Notes: a model not told the origin generated them from the letters alone. DNA of 38,849 nucleotides from Russula earlei (GCA_025769875.1 JAGFNK010000490.1:1-38849), one strand, 5' to 3'. Shown: positions 9,766 through 22,300, counted from the stretch's first letter. Made by a program: numbers and translations.

Positions 9766-12700
9766 ATGTCACTAACTGTCTCTCCCTTTCAAACAGTCTT
9801 TAGCGCTGCGTTGGTGGAGTACAACGAACAGACGGGGAAAGACCTCGCCGCACACCCCCTCAGTGCCAAGCTCAGTAGTTGCAACTCCGCCAATGATGTT
9901 CTCGCCGTACTTCAAGAACAAGTCCAGGCATTCGATCAATTTAGAAGGGGAAATTGGAAAATTCAACTCATGAGACGGCTTAAACCTCTAGTCAATGTTG
10001 TCCTGGCCCTTTCTACTAGCGGAGTTCTTGGTGAGGGTCTCGGTCTGGTGCGTTTCCAGTGATTCATCTCATATCATACGTTCTCCAACGGACATACCCT
10101 AGGGGTTTCCGCCCGCAAAGGCAATATTTGCTGGGATGGGCATCCTGCTCCTGGTATGTGCTCCATTTCCTCCTTTCGTCTGTGTGATACCGTATTTTTG
10201 TGATAATAAAGTGCACTAGGCTGCCAAGGATGTTAGTGCAAGCTACGATGCACTCGTAGAACTCTTTGACTGCATGGAAAATTTCTTGAGACGTCTCTGT
10301 ATTTATACCCAAATTCCATCTTCCATGGCAGAGACAGCCGTGAAGATCATGGTTGAACTATTATCCGTTCTCGCCATCGCGACCACACAAATCAAGGAGG
10401 GAAGATTTCGTCAGTCTATCCATGTCAATACATTATCTTCGGCTGAAATAACGCAGGGAGATATGCCAAAAGATTATTGGGGGAAGACGATGTGATCCCT
10501 ATGCTGCAGAAGTTGGACAAACTGACGGTGGAAGAAAGCAGGATTACTGTTGCACACACCATGGAAATAGTCCACGGCCTCGTCAGCAACATGAAGGTGG
10601 TCATGGAAGGTGCGTATCGTCTCATATATTCTGTAAATAGATGATTCATCGTCCCGAACATGCGTCCGGCGCTAGATGGAAGTGCCATATCTGATGGTAT
10701 CCGACGAGCCCTCAGTACGTTCGATTCAAAAGTCCAAAACATTATGTTTTGATAAACGGCTCCAGATGCCACGGAACAGTTAGCCACTGTAATAACCATG
10801 TTAAAAAGTCAGTTAAGTCTGATCACCGCTGCTGGTGTACGAGAGCTAAAGCTACACCGAAGGCGATCAAATGCAAAGAGACGTCCAGAATTGGCTGTCC
10901 CCTCCAGATCCGTCTACGAACCACAATATAGCATGTGAAGCCTGCCATAGCGGAACTGCAAAATGGTTTATTCAAGGTGTCATCTTTAAGGAGTGGAAGA
11001 TTTCAGGTTCTTTGCTATGGATCCACGGTAAACGTTCGTTTTTCATGTTTCCCATCCTTTTACTTCTGTCGTTAATCTCCCATTATAGCCGGCTCGGGGA
11101 AAAGCATCCTATGGTTTGTTTTTCTTGATATCTTACATTATGTGGGAACTTATTTCGTATGCACCAGCTCAACGATCATAGAGGATATCGAATCCATGGG
11201 CAAGGCTGGAATGGCGTATTTTTATTTTGACTTCAGGGACACCGAAAAGCAGAACCGTCACAATTTCCTCTCTTCTCTTCTCGTTCAGATCTGCCATCGT
11301 TCCGCACCGTTCTGCGGCATCCTTTCGACTTTGTACACGACGCACCGTTATGGTTCTCAGCAGCCTAGTGACGCCTCGCTTATGCAATGTCTGAAAGATA
11401 TTCTCAAACATCCAGGACAAGAAACCACTTACATCATAGTGGATGCTCTGGACGAGTGTCCAAATAATTTGGGGCTGCCATCCTCACGTGAAAAAGTCCT
11501 TGGGCTTTTCAAGGAGCTCGTTGACTTACGCCTTCCGAATCTGCGTCTCTGTATAACCAGCCGACCTGAGATCGACATCCGAAACTTTTTGGACTCTTTG
11601 GCATCTCAACAGGTGTCTCTACACGAGGAGAGTGGACAGAAACAAGATATTGCCCACTACGTTGGGTCTGTCGTCCGTTCGGACTCGAAAATGCGGAGAT
11701 GGAGAGCGGAAGACAAGGAATTGGTCATTAATACGCTCTCAGAAAGAGCTGATGGAATGTACGGGATGCTGTTGTCATGCGACCTGTATAAGGTTACTTA
11801 TGCCGTCATACAGGTTCCGATGGGCCTTCTGCCAGTTGGAAAGGGTGCGCAATTGCATTCTCCCTCCAAGCATCAGAGGAATCCTGAGTGGACTGCCCGG
11901 TACCCTGGATGAAACATACGAGCGCGTGCTGCAGAGCATTAGCGAAGAAAACTGGGCATGTGCCCATCGTCTCTTCCAGTGCTTGGTTGTGTCGGTTCGC
12001 CCGTTGGGTGTCGCGGAGCTCGCGGAGGTACTTGCAGTTCAATTCAATACTGGTGCTACGTCCGAGCTGGTAGCTGATTGGCGCCCGGAGGATCCAGAGG
12101 AAGCCGTGCTATCCGCATGCTCCAGTTTAATCTCCGTCGACAGAGCCGAGGATTCCCACGTTGTTCAGTTTTCCCACTTCTCGGTTAAGGAATTCTTGAC
12201 CTCGAATCGCCTTGCCTCTTCGAGGGGAAAACTCTCCCGCTACTACGTCCCTTTAGAACCTGCCCACGTTGTTCTCGCAAGGGCATGCCTCGGCATTTTA
12301 CTCAAGTTGGACGAAAACATCGACAGAAATCGCATAGAAGGGTTTCCCCTTGCGGACTATGCTGCTCGGCACTGGGTCAACCATGCCCAGTTCGAGACTG
12401 TGACGGCATACATACAGGATGAGATGAAGCTCCTCTTTGATCCGAGCGAGCCTCATTTCGCAGCCTGGGTTTGGCTGTACGATATGGATGAATGGTGGAG
12501 GAAAGAGTTTATGATCCTGGAGCACCCATCACCGCCCGCGGTACCCCCTATTTATTATGCCGCGCTGTGCGGTTTCAGCAACCTCTCAAGATATCTCATG
12601 GATACATACCCTCAACATATCCGTACTGTGGCTGGTCGCTTCACGACCCCCTTGCATGCCGCGTTACACAAGGGTCATCCGACGATCGCACAATTGCTAA

Positions 12701-15495
12701 TCGAGAACGGCGCGGACCCGAATGTAAAGTACCTCCGAGACCTGACGCCGTTACACCTAACATCCCGGGATGGATATCTTACTGTTGCACGGTCGTTGCT
12801 CGAGTGTGGTGCAGATGTGTCTGCTCAAGACACTGACCACGAGACTCCACTGCATCTTGCATCACGCGGTGGTCATGTAGGGCTCGTCCAATTGTTACTT
12901 GTCCATGGCGCCGATCTCGACGCGCGCGACATTCGTGGCTCAGCTCCGCTACACACTGCAGCTGAAAGTGGATGTCTGGATGTTGTGCGACTGTTACTCG
13001 AGAATGGCGCGGATGCGAACGTGCAGAATGAGGATTCCGAAAGTCCGCTTCACCTGGCATCATTCCACAGCCACATCAGAGTTGTACGATTGTTGCTTGA
13101 CAGCGGCGCAAATCCGGACACCCAGAACAATCAGGACTCGACTCCGCTTCACGTAGCCTCACGACACGGACACCACGACATCGTACAATTACTCCTCGTC
13201 CATGGTGCAAATGTTAATGCACAGGACGGGGGCAGTTGGACCTCATTGCATCTGGCGGTACTCAAAGGGGAGCCAAAAATTGTATGGTCTCTTCTAAAAA
13301 GCGGTGCAGACCCGAATTCCGAGGACAGTCAGAAGCAAACCCCGCTACATTTAGCATCTCAGAGTGGACATCTGGACCTAGCACGGCTTTTGCTGAACCA
13401 CGGCGCTAACGTAAATGCCAAAGACGGAGAAGGAATGATACCCCTCCATCTGGCGTTACTCGAAGGGGAACCCGACGTATCGCGGCTACTCCTTGAGTAC
13501 GGCGCAGATCCAAACTGTCTCGGGAGTCAAGACTCAACTCCGTTACACATAGCATCACAGATTGGACAGCTAGGCGTTGTACGGCTGTTACTGGAACATG
13601 GTGCGGATCCGAATGCACGGAAGGTGAACCGCGAAACGCCATTGCATCTCGCATCTTCCAGCGGTCACGTCGAAGTTGCCCGTTTGTTGCTCGAACACAC
13701 CACATGCGTGGATGCTCAAGACGACGAAAAGTGGACGCCATTGCATGCTGCTTCTCAATACGGACACTCAGATATCGTGAGGTTATTGCTCGAGAACAAA
13801 GCTCACGTGGATGCAAGGAAGGAGGACTTTGGGACTCCGCTTCATCTCGCGTCGCTCAAGGGGAAGTTCGAAGTTGTACGTCTGTTGCTCAGTCATGCTG
13901 CAGAGGTGGATGCCAGAGACCGGAAGAATTGGACTCCATTGCATCCTGCATCCCGCCATGGTCACGTCGAAGTTGTCCGAGTATTGCTCGAGCATGGTGC
14001 GGATGTGAACGCAATAGGAGCGGGAAACTGGACTCCGTTGCATCTGGGATCTCTCAAAGGGGAGCTCGAGGTCGTCCACCTGCTGCTTGCATTCTCAGCC
14101 GATGTGAATTCCCGTGAGCTACGGGACTGGACTCCGTTGCATATAGCATGTCGACACGGACACCCCGAAACAGCCAAGCTCTTGCTCAACTTCGGCTCAG
14201 ACGTTAGAGCGCAAAAGGACGACGACCGGACCCCACTACATTTGGGATCGCGAAACGGCAATGTAGAAGTTGTTCAAATACTTCTTGAACAGGCCGCAGA
14301 GGTGGATGCCCAAGATAAAAACCAACTGACTCCTTTACATGTGGCCTGTAGACAAGGAAATTTCGAGGTCGTACAACTGTTACTCGACCGTGGGGCAGAT
14401 GCGAACGCACAGAAGGACGACAAGGCTACCCCATTACACCTAGGATCACTCCATGGAAATCCCGAGGTTGTACGTGTGCTGCTTGAGAGTTTTGCAAACG
14501 TAAATGCCGAAGACAACAAAGGCTGGACCCCATTACACGTCGCGTCCCGTCACGGTCACTCGGATATTGTGTTGTTATTGCTTCAACGTGGCGCAGAAGT
14601 TGACAAACCAAAGGAGGACCGTTCTACCCCACTTCATTTGGCCATGCTCAATGAAGGGCCTGCCGTTGCTCGTTTGCTGCTCGAACACGCTGCAAATGTA
14701 GACGCTCCTGGCAACAAAGACTGGACTCCCTTACATGTCGCGTCGCATAACGAGCACATGGGGATGGCGGAATTATTACTCGACCATGGTGCCAACGTCA
14801 ACGCAAAGAAGGACGACGGCTGGACCCCCCTCCACCAATGGTCGCTCAATGGAGAATCCAGAGCTGTACGCATGCTTCTCGAACGTGCTGCCGCCGTAGA
14901 CTCGCGCGACGACAAGGAATGGTCTCCACTCCACATAGCCTCACAGCATGGGCACACCAAAGTCATGCAGGTACTACTCGAGTACGGCGCACCTGTGGAC
15001 GCACGGACGGAGGACACATGGACCCCGTTGCACGTCGCATCTCGAAATGGCCACCCCCAAGTCGCGCGATTATTACTCGAGCATGGCGCAGACCCAAACG
15101 CACTGAGGGTTGACCGTTGGACCCCTCTACATCTTGGATCGCTCATCGGAGACGTCGAGCTCTCTCATTTGCTACTCCAGCATGGAGCAAGTGTGGACAC
15201 GCGCGAAGAACACGACTGGACTCCGTTGCACGTTGCATCGCAAGCCGGCCACGCAGTCATTGTTCGGCTGTTGCTCGAGCATGGCGGAGATGTGGCCGCA
15301 CAGGAGATGGGAGGTTGGACTCCACTTCACTTGTCATCACGCAATGGTCGTCTCGAGGTCACGCAATTATTACTCGAGCACAATGCAAACGCAGATGTAC
15401 GAAACAATCTGGGACAGACTCCGTCTGAGGCCGCATTGGAGGGAGGATACGACGAGATTGCCAGATTGCTGTCAGAGCATGCCGTTCGTTGTTGA
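9766..15495 (+). CDS. NLR-like protein: Goodbye domain, NACHT, about 29 ankyrin repeats
   Basis: Ten exons: 9766-10047, 10103-10153, 10220-10409, 10457-10609, 10676-10714, 10766-10807, 10863-11027, 11089-11113, 11168-11758, 11814-15495. They sum to 5220 bases, 1739 residues. All introns are GT-AG, 47-66 bp. The N-terminus (FQTVFSAALVEYNEQTGKDL, then FPPAKAIFAGMGILLLAAKD) matches the fungal STAND Goodbye domain. NACHT has P-loop AGSGKS (25-bp exon 8), Walker B YIIVDALDECP, sensor ITSRPEID and the linker motif LDETYERVL. FSHFSVKEFL follows, then about 29 ankyrin units of 33 residues, all in the last exon. The known family role is a cytosolic STAND receptor: ligand sensing by the repeats, ATP-driven oligomerisation by NACHT, signalling by the N-terminus. 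Which ligand or outcome (heterokaryon incompatibility, defence) is unknown. The start ATG follows a TATA box by 63 bp. Confidence 0.9.
12640..15490 (+). repeat. Ankyrin repeat array, 99-bp unit and 198-bp super-unit
   Basis: About 28 full units of 33 residues plus a C-terminal cap, consensus TPLHxAxxxGHxEVVRLLLExGADVNAxxxxxW. From unit 6 to unit 23 two unit types mostly alternate. One has VASRHGH after TPLH, the other LGSLKGE or close variants. This gives a 66-residue super-period. The alternation slips at units 24-25, where two VASRHGH-type units adjoin. Confidence 0.85.
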
Positions 15496-17924
15496 AAAGC
15501 CAAATCGGAACATGAGGTACGCACCTTTCCCATCTATAATTCTTGACTGTTGCTTTACGACACATTATCCCTAAGGTTTATATATCGAGCCTGAAAAGCG
15601 CCGACTTCCTCGTTCACTATGGACTCGAATTTGTCCGAGTTGTTTCCGCTCGGGTGACACTTCACGATGCCTTGCTTCCCTTGTGCGAGGGTTTCCAAAG
15701 ACTTGGTTTGGTCCCTTGATAGTATTGAGAACACTTTCTATTTTATTCACGAAAACAGCTCATTGCCTCGGAATTGGCGTGTCCCCGATATCCCGTGCTT
15801 ATCGATCGAGCGTATTGAACTTGCTTGCTTACCTCTGAACTACAATCTCGACCGTTCTGTTCCACGAGAAGAACAAAAAGTGCGCGGTTTTGTGACAAAA
15901 AGGGGATTGCCTGTCTATCTAAGCAAGCGCATACCATTCGGATACGCTACACAACCGAAAAGCAGATATTCAAAAGGTTTTCGAGGTAGGACGAAGATAG
16001 CGATGGAAACCGACGGGAACGTCCTTGTGAGGGGCCTCAGGAAAGACAAATCCATTCCTTAACCTCGACGACTCTTCCCGCAGCAGCGGGCGACTCCGTG
16101 TGCGGATAGTTTTCTTCCAGAAAACGACCAGAACCTTTTCGGCCGACGAGAAGGGCCAGCGGTCAGCGGCCAGATCAGGACTGGACACAATATCGCGGAT
16201 CACAGATCACACAGCGCAGGTGGGTGTGGACACCGCACGATGGGTGCCCTTATGCAGCAGGGCCGTGAGAGCCACTCGTGCTGGATTGGTGTTGTGCGGA
16301 CGGACAATTTCGAGGGCCGTCGTAGTCGTCGGCGCTGCCCGGCGCGCCCAGTCCACCAGGGGCAGATGAGTCCAGTATGTGTGTCACCAGTGCTCTTTAA
16401 AAAATTTCATCTATTTGTCATTTCCTCATTTTCTTTTCATTTTTTTTTTTTTTTGAAAAGGGCCAACGTCATTCCAGCCGCCGACCATGGCACTCAAGGC
16501 TCATTTACGGCCAGCCGAATATGGCCTCCTTGCAGCTAGAGGCATGGGCAGCCACGACGCAGATCTAAAAGCACCGCAGTTTGACGGCGTCACAAACGTA
16601 ATGCTATTCTGTTACGTTCCCCTTTCCCTCACTCATGACAGATGCTCTCGTGCGTACACACACGCACACACGCGCTCGCAACCTGAGACCCTGAGACCCC
16701 CTCGTTTCGTCCGCCTCGATTCCGCCCTCCTCATCGCGCTCGTTCTAGAAATCGTGGGCGCAGCAGCCACCAGGACCAGGAACGTGCCAATTGTATGAAA
16801 TTTTTTCGCAGGACGCCGCACTACTTGTTCCATAAATGTCTCGTCCATCTGCTGGAGTTCCACATGGTACACCGAACCGTGTGCTGAGATAGAGGGACAC
16901 AATGGCACGGTTCCTCACATCGTGGCCCATCATTTCCGCATATGCATAGACGGCGTCGACGTCGCGATTTTCAGATCTGAGACCCGCCGACCGACTATGA
17001 AACACCATAGAACGTTCGGCGTTCCTTGTCACCCGTCGTAAGGAGGCAAAAAAAAACTTAAGAAGCTGTGTTGGATGCCCACTTCAGAGGCGGTCTACTT
17101 TGGTCTGACGACTGCGCCGTCCATACATATTGAAAGATGAATCGAAAGGGATCGGTCGGCGCAATCCCCTTTCTCGGAATTCAGCCACACCACAGCCCCA
17201 TGCTAGGCTAGAGTCCACAACCCAGACCAAACGTAACTGGACAACCCTCTGTGGGGACTTTTCTGCAGACGTCTGCATAATGTAATGACAACGACAGCCA
17301 TCACAGTGGAGGACGGAGCTCGCCTTCACAGGCATAACCAACGCCGCCGTGGGAATGCAGAGCATTTGCACCCCTGACTGACCGATCTGTGATACGAGGC
17401 CCTGTTCCGTTGTCATGGGCAAAGTGTGTGATACTTGACGACGAAAATTTTCCGGCGCAGGACGCAGCCCGAAAATGGTTTACTGGGGCACGAAGGCGTC
17501 TTGTTGTATGTGTGTATGCTTCTCCGACGCAAGTGGCCAAGGTCGACTACCTGTGCCAGTGATGCAGGTCTCTCTCTGGTCCTCGCGTACGTGTTGGATT
17601 GTTTTGATTTGCACGCCCGTATCCCTGAGCGCACTAGTACCCGCAGAAGCACACATAAGTTATGGCTAGGCACCCTCGATTAGCTGTCCTTGAGTGACCC
17701 AAAGACCCCGCGTGGCGTATAAGCACATGCGTGTATATCTAGCGCCAGAAGAGTAATTCCAAGCCGGGACCAGAGGAATAGAGTAGAGCATGCCTCGGCC
17801 GAGTACATCCTTTGGAGTGGGTGCTGGGATGGCCTGATGGATGTACGGGGTGTTGAGATCCCACATCAAGCAGCGATGAATGCATAATCTATTTTGAGTA
17901 CGTACAATGTGATCTAGGAAGTGG
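15496..17924. other. Intergenic, no convincing gene
   Basis: Downstream of the plus-strand NLR and of MSP1 (convergent ends), so both 3' untranslated regions lie here. A 131-codon open frame at 15667-16062 has no motif I recognise and no clear splice-linked partners. A poly-pyrimidine run (16437-16454), a CA-rich patch (16654-16675) and several short open frames on both strands carry no domain signature. Confidence 0.45.
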
Positions 17925-19493
17925 TCAGTCCAATGGTTCTGGGCTTTTGACATCATCCAGCTCGGCGTCAACAGTTGTCGAGGCGCCATCTGGGTCTAAA
18001 AAGTCTTCAATCGTAAGAGGTCGAAGATTGAAGCCCTGCATGGAAACGCGTCACCAAGTGTACTAGCGAAGAGAAATGCAAGCAAACCTCTTCCTGACCG
18101 CGAGCAAGAAGGGCGACGTCCCCATTTGCCTTGCGTACGAGTTCGCGGACAGGCAACATTGCAGCATTTCGACAGAGCTCCTTCAAGTCGGAACCAGACT
18201 TTCCCCTGGAATACTCGGCCAGAAGCCGCACAGGAAAGTTAGGTGCAAGCGATACGTCTCTGAGCATCTGGATTTGATATCAGTTACACTTGGAGAATGC
18301 AGCACAAGTAGTAAAAGAGGTGCTGAAGAAATCACGAATCTCAGAGAAGCACACGAGGGTCAGCTTACCAATGAAAGGATCTTCTCGCGCCGCGCGGTGT
18401 CAGGTAAAGAGAGAGGAAACTGTCTTGGCATTCGTCTGAGGAAAGCCAGATCAATGTCTTGTATCCTGTTCGTTGCACCCAAGATCAATATCCGATCTGA
18501 GCCTGAGAGGAGACCATCCCATAGGCTGTGATGAACTTAAGATTCTGGTGCCATGAGCAGAAAATGAGCAGAAACGACGAACGTCATAAATTCGGCCTTC
18601 ATCATGGCGGTAGCCTCGTGGTCACCCTTGCTCCGCTCACGGAGGAATGAATCAATCTCATCGATGAAGATGATACTTGGTTGTGTCTTCCGCGCCAGGC
18701 TGAACAGGCCGGCGACTAGTTTGTTCGATTCACCGAACCATTTGTTCGTTAATACAGACGCTGCGATGTTGATGAAGGTGGCGCCGGACTCCTTGGCGAG
18801 CGCTTTGGCGAGCATTGTCTTGCCACACCCTGGTGGCCCATAGAGTAGAACGCCCTTGGGTGCGGCTAAGAGCGTCGATGATGAACGAAAAAGGGCGGGG
18901 TATAGGAGCGGAATGATGACCGATTCTTGTAATGAAGATATGATGTCTTCCAGACCCCCGATATCTATTGGCCATGCTCAAAGAGAACAGGCGCCAGAAA
19001 CCTTCGACGATGGCGTACCTGAAAATGAAACATCGATGTCATCTGGGTGGATAACCTCGGACGCGATTCGTTCTAAAGGGATATGAGACAGTCACCGAGC
19101 AAAGAAAGTGTTGTCCCAGGATGCGGACGCACTCTCATATTCATCCAATTTCAGCTTCTCATGTCCAAGCCTCTTTAGCGCTTCCATCGGTTTCGCCTTG
19201 ACCTCCCTCGAGGTTTCAGATCCATATGAGTTGAGGAGCCACTGCAAAACAACATTTGACTCGAGATCTAATGAGGATGTACAAGTGAAGCTGACGTGGA
19301 AGGTGTACCATGCGGCGGCCTGCGCGATTTATCAGAGGGCGGCCATCATTATCACATTTATGAGCTGGCGCACCTGTGATGCTAGGAAAATTGCCACTTT
19401 ATGGCGAAAATATGAGTCCATGAGTAGTCTGAAATAAGTTGGTATCCGCGCACCGTCGATGATGACCTTCTTGGTAGTAGGGGAGATGGCCAT
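17925..19493 (-). CDS. MSP1: Msp1/ATAD1 mitochondrial outer-membrane AAA ATPase
   Basis: Nine exons (minus): 19454-19493, 19374-19396, 19296-19319, 19133-19241, 19019-19072, 18583-18964, 18369-18525, 18088-18267, 17925-18035. They sum to 1080 bases, 359 residues, close to yeast Msp1 (about 362). Residues 10-32 form the single N-terminal membrane anchor ([23 protein letters not shown]), coded mainly by micro-exons of 23 and 24 bp. [11 protein letters not shown] and [16 protein letters not shown] start the AAA domain. Walker A is GPPGCGKT, Walker [15 protein letters not shown], sensor 1 ILGATNR, arginine region [10 protein letters not shown]. The C-terminal [22 protein letters not shown] is typical. 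Known role: extracts mislocalised tail-anchored proteins from the mitochondrial outer membrane and peroxisomes. The start is the first ATG, and the exon phases agree throughout. Confidence 0.93.
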
Positions 19494-20394
19494 CGGGTCT
19501 CGATGCTGTTATACGAAGGAAGCAGAAAACAAGTACTGACGCTACGTAAGCTGGCCCTAACCCTAAGAGCCACCCATCCCGGTCCCTTTGTGGTTTTAGA
19601 TCCCTCTCTCAACTCTCCTGTGTGTGTGTCGGCAGCACCGCGACGAACTCCGAGTTCCAGCTGGTAACCAACTCTCTCAATCATCGGCATCGGCTTCTAA
19701 CAGACAGCCACACACGCTCGCGGTGGAAAGCTCGCCAACCCGCATCGACCCCCGCGTGATCAACATTAATTTCAACAACCTGTCGTGCGTGTGTTTTGTC
19801 GCCCACAACTCGCCCTCCGCCTCGGTGGCATCACGATCGCTGTGGCGTGTTCACCCCCGGATCTGAACGCACTTGGTGCGACCGGTCTGGCCTGACATAT
19901 TTAAATGATAGCCAATCAGATTCCGTCCTACCCCCATACAGCTCTCGGTCTCGACCCTTCACACTAGACGTCCAAATCGGCCAAGTCACGCCGCCCATGT
20001 AGCCGATGCGTTCGACCGTAAAGACGAGGACGGTAGCCTTTTCTGTGTTGCCGTCAAGATCAGAAAAGCACTCACAACTACATTTTTCCTACACGGAGCA
20101 CTGGTGTGACCATCTCCCTCCACTGAAGAACAGCTAGACGTAACATATTATATATGCTGCGTGAAATTCGCATCCAGGATACCCCAGTTCCGGTCATCCA
20201 AAGCATTAGGGAAGGAGGGACCGCGATCGGCCCCTCACAGAAAGTCGCATAACGAACCAGCCTGAAAAAGGAAAAACAAAAAGAAAAAAAAACATGTCCC
20301 ACAATGTCAAATACGCCAACTATCTGGAACTAGCAGATCGGCTATTAATCTCAGATTGATCTCACTCCCCACCGACTTCTCGGCCGCCGAGGCC
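19494..20394. other. Intergenic: MSP1 promoter side
   Basis: No gene is supported. CCCTAACCCTAA at 19555-19566, about 62 bp upstream of the MSP1 start, is two units of the TTAGGG telomere-type sequence (a telo-box). Other short open frames in 19624-20302 lack motifs. The 3' end of the small membrane-protein gene lies at the right edge. Confidence 0.4.
19555..19566 (-). promoter_or_regulatory. Telo-box-like CCCTAACCCTAA upstream of MSP1
   Basis: Two tandem CCCTAA units lie about 62 bp before the MSP1 start codon. In fungi and plants such motifs occur in promoters and are bound by Myb-type telomere-binding proteins. Use here is an inference only. Confidence 0.3.
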
Positions 20395-20796
20395 TCATGC
20401 CTTCAGACCGGTGTCGTTCTCGAGAGCCGGCGACGACTCGCCTGACGGGGCAGGAGCATCGTTTGCTGAGCACCTACAAACACGTCCTCTGGTGACGCCC
20501 GAAATGGGATAGGCCACCCTCGTCGGCCGAACACGCGGGTGGGACAGGTGGACACGAGTATCCTCTGTTGGAGGTGCTGCTAGTGCCCAACGACGACGTA
20601 CGAGAGCGAGCATGGTTACCGCCCCGAAAAGAATGAGTGCTGAGGCAATGATTGCATGCATGTCAGCTTGGGCTTCACTTCAAGGAACTGAGATGGTACC
20701 TGCAGAGATTGCCAACACCCACATCGTAAGTGATGAGAGGCGGGCAAGGCCACCTCGCGCGGACTCGAAGAAGGTAGATATGTTGCAGCAGGGCAT
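20395..20796 (-). CDS. Small single-pass membrane protein, function unknown
   Basis: Two exons, 20700-20796 and 20395-20639, joined by a 60-bp intron (GTACCATC to GCCTCAG), give a 113-residue protein. The N-terminus MPCCNISTFFESARGGLARL is short and basic. It leads into a hydrophobic stretch at about residues 24-46 (MWVLAISAALILFGAVTML), then LVRRR and a soluble proline/arginine/serine-rich tail. The splice joins the two halves of the membrane segment, which supports the model. CC near the N-terminus could be a lipid-attachment site. No family is recognised. It is divergent from nothing obvious, and the neighbours give no functional clue. The start codon was chosen because the first ATG of this frame gives a coherent reading. 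Confidence 0.5.
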
Positions 20797-22300
20797 GGAT
20801 TAAGAATAAAGAGAGAGGGGACGAGGATGGAGAGGATTTTATACATGCAACCGTGATTCCTTTCTTTCCCACGACGGACCAGACACTAGGAAAGGTAAAA
20901 CTAGCTGGCTTGATTCGGGGGCCAGGCTCTTTGTGGGCCCCACCACACGTACACCGCCAAAGCCAAGGTGTGGGTGCAAAGATAAGATATCCAAGCGCTC
21001 TTAGTCATCGTGTTGGTAACTCCCAAGAATTTCTGGCAAAATCGAGCAAACTTTTTGAACATGAGATGAACCTTGTGTAGGCAGTACACGCTTATCTCGC
21101 CGCGTGTGCAGACAGCTCAGATCTGTGGTTCTCCCATCACAGAAGAACAAGGTTACAGAAGAACCATCTCCCGAATCTCACAAGGAAGGCGAAAAAAAAA
21201 AAAAAAGGTCCCGCGCGTCAATATCCCAAAATCCCCACGTCACTCGTCACGTGGCGGCGGCTGGGCACGGATCATGCCGCATGTGTGCTCCAGCCCACCA
21301 GTCCAAAGGTCCAAAGTGCCAGCGCCAAGGCCACCGATGGTGCTTCAGTTCTATCGCAGCTGGAACAGCCTCTATACCAGACCAGGAGGACGTTCCGCGG
21401 TTTCCATTCCCAGCCCGAGGGGCCGCATTATACCTCTATGTGGGGGTGTAGTGGGGACTACACTACCTGCTGATCAACGTCCACTCGAGTTGCCTTTCTG
21501 GTTGTGATCATTCCAATCAATATTATATTATTTTGCGCAGTCGCAAGGCCATCGCTGCGCGTGTTGGCGAACGATAAAGCGAATTCGTCTGTGTGGTCCG
21601 CTTAGAGGAAAAGAAGGATGCGTAATCCCCAGGGAGGCCATTCAGCGTGATATTGATATGTTACCCCTAACCCCAATTCTTTCCCAGCACCCACACCCAC
21701 CACTTCCTTCTCCATTAATACAAGTCCAGTTACACTGCGCCTCGATCACAGATCGTTATTCCTCACCATGCTCCAATAGGGCCAGCGCCAGTTATTCGGA
21801 CGCACCTTTTTTTTTCTTTTTCTTTTTCTTTTTCCTTTCCCAGCTGCCGAACGTCAGCACCGAAACCGTTCTCGTAGCCGGCCACATCATAGACGCTGCT
21901 CAAGTTTAGGTGTCGTCATACGATATGATACAAGCTGCGCGGCCTTGGCCCCAGAGGCAGCGCCTGGTACCGATTTCCGAACCAAACGTGCCCCGTCCAC
22001 TGAATTTCTTGCCGGGTCCGACGTAGCCTCCGCGCCCTCACAGGTCGGGCGCGATCTACACAAACTCGCACCGCATGGCTTACCGGGCGTTCAATGGGAA
22101 ATGTGAAACGTGAAACGTGGCGCGGTTGCTTGCATCGCTCTCTCGGCCCCAATTACGGGCAGCTGTCTCACCCTTGGGTCATGTGCTGGGTGAAGTGAGT
22201 AAACACAGGACTCTTGGTGATAAGAAACAGGCTATTCCCCTTTCGTTCGACGCGCGCCTGAGGGCCCCGGGACGCAGGAACAATCGAAACAAAACAACAA
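20797..22300. other. Intergenic, low-complexity patches only
   Basis: Nothing codes convincingly. A run of about 14 A lies at 21190-21206, and a pyrimidine tract with repeated CTTTTT units at 21808-21838, the latter resembling a promoter CT-tract. The short frames at 21073-21507 and 21916-22152 have no recognisable motif. Confidence 0.4.

Noticed and set aside
10610..10640. Short intron ending CTGTAAATAG in the plus-strand NLR
   Set aside because: That acceptor leads to an in-frame TAG; the acceptor at 10674-10675 gives a 39-bp exon equal in length to the paralogue's.
12779..15533. Many long open frames antisense to, or out of frame with, the ankyrin exon
   Set aside because: They repeat with the 99-bp period and are shadows of the ankyrin coding sequence; none has independent motifs or splice sites.
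15667..16062. 131-codon plus-strand open frame downstream of the NLR
   Set aside because: No recognisable domain, no splice-linked neighbours, and it lies in the likely 3' region; kept only as a note in the interval entry.
17666..17989. 107-codon minus-strand frame
   Set aside because: It overlaps the last MSP1 exon in another frame; the MSP1 reading ([11 protein letters not shown] then stop) is clearly the real one.
19073..19095. A 23-bp intron GTGACTG to TTTAG in MSP1
   Set aside because: Too short; a 60-bp intron (19073-19132) with a GTGCGT donor keeps the frame and joins LDEYEK to RIASEV.
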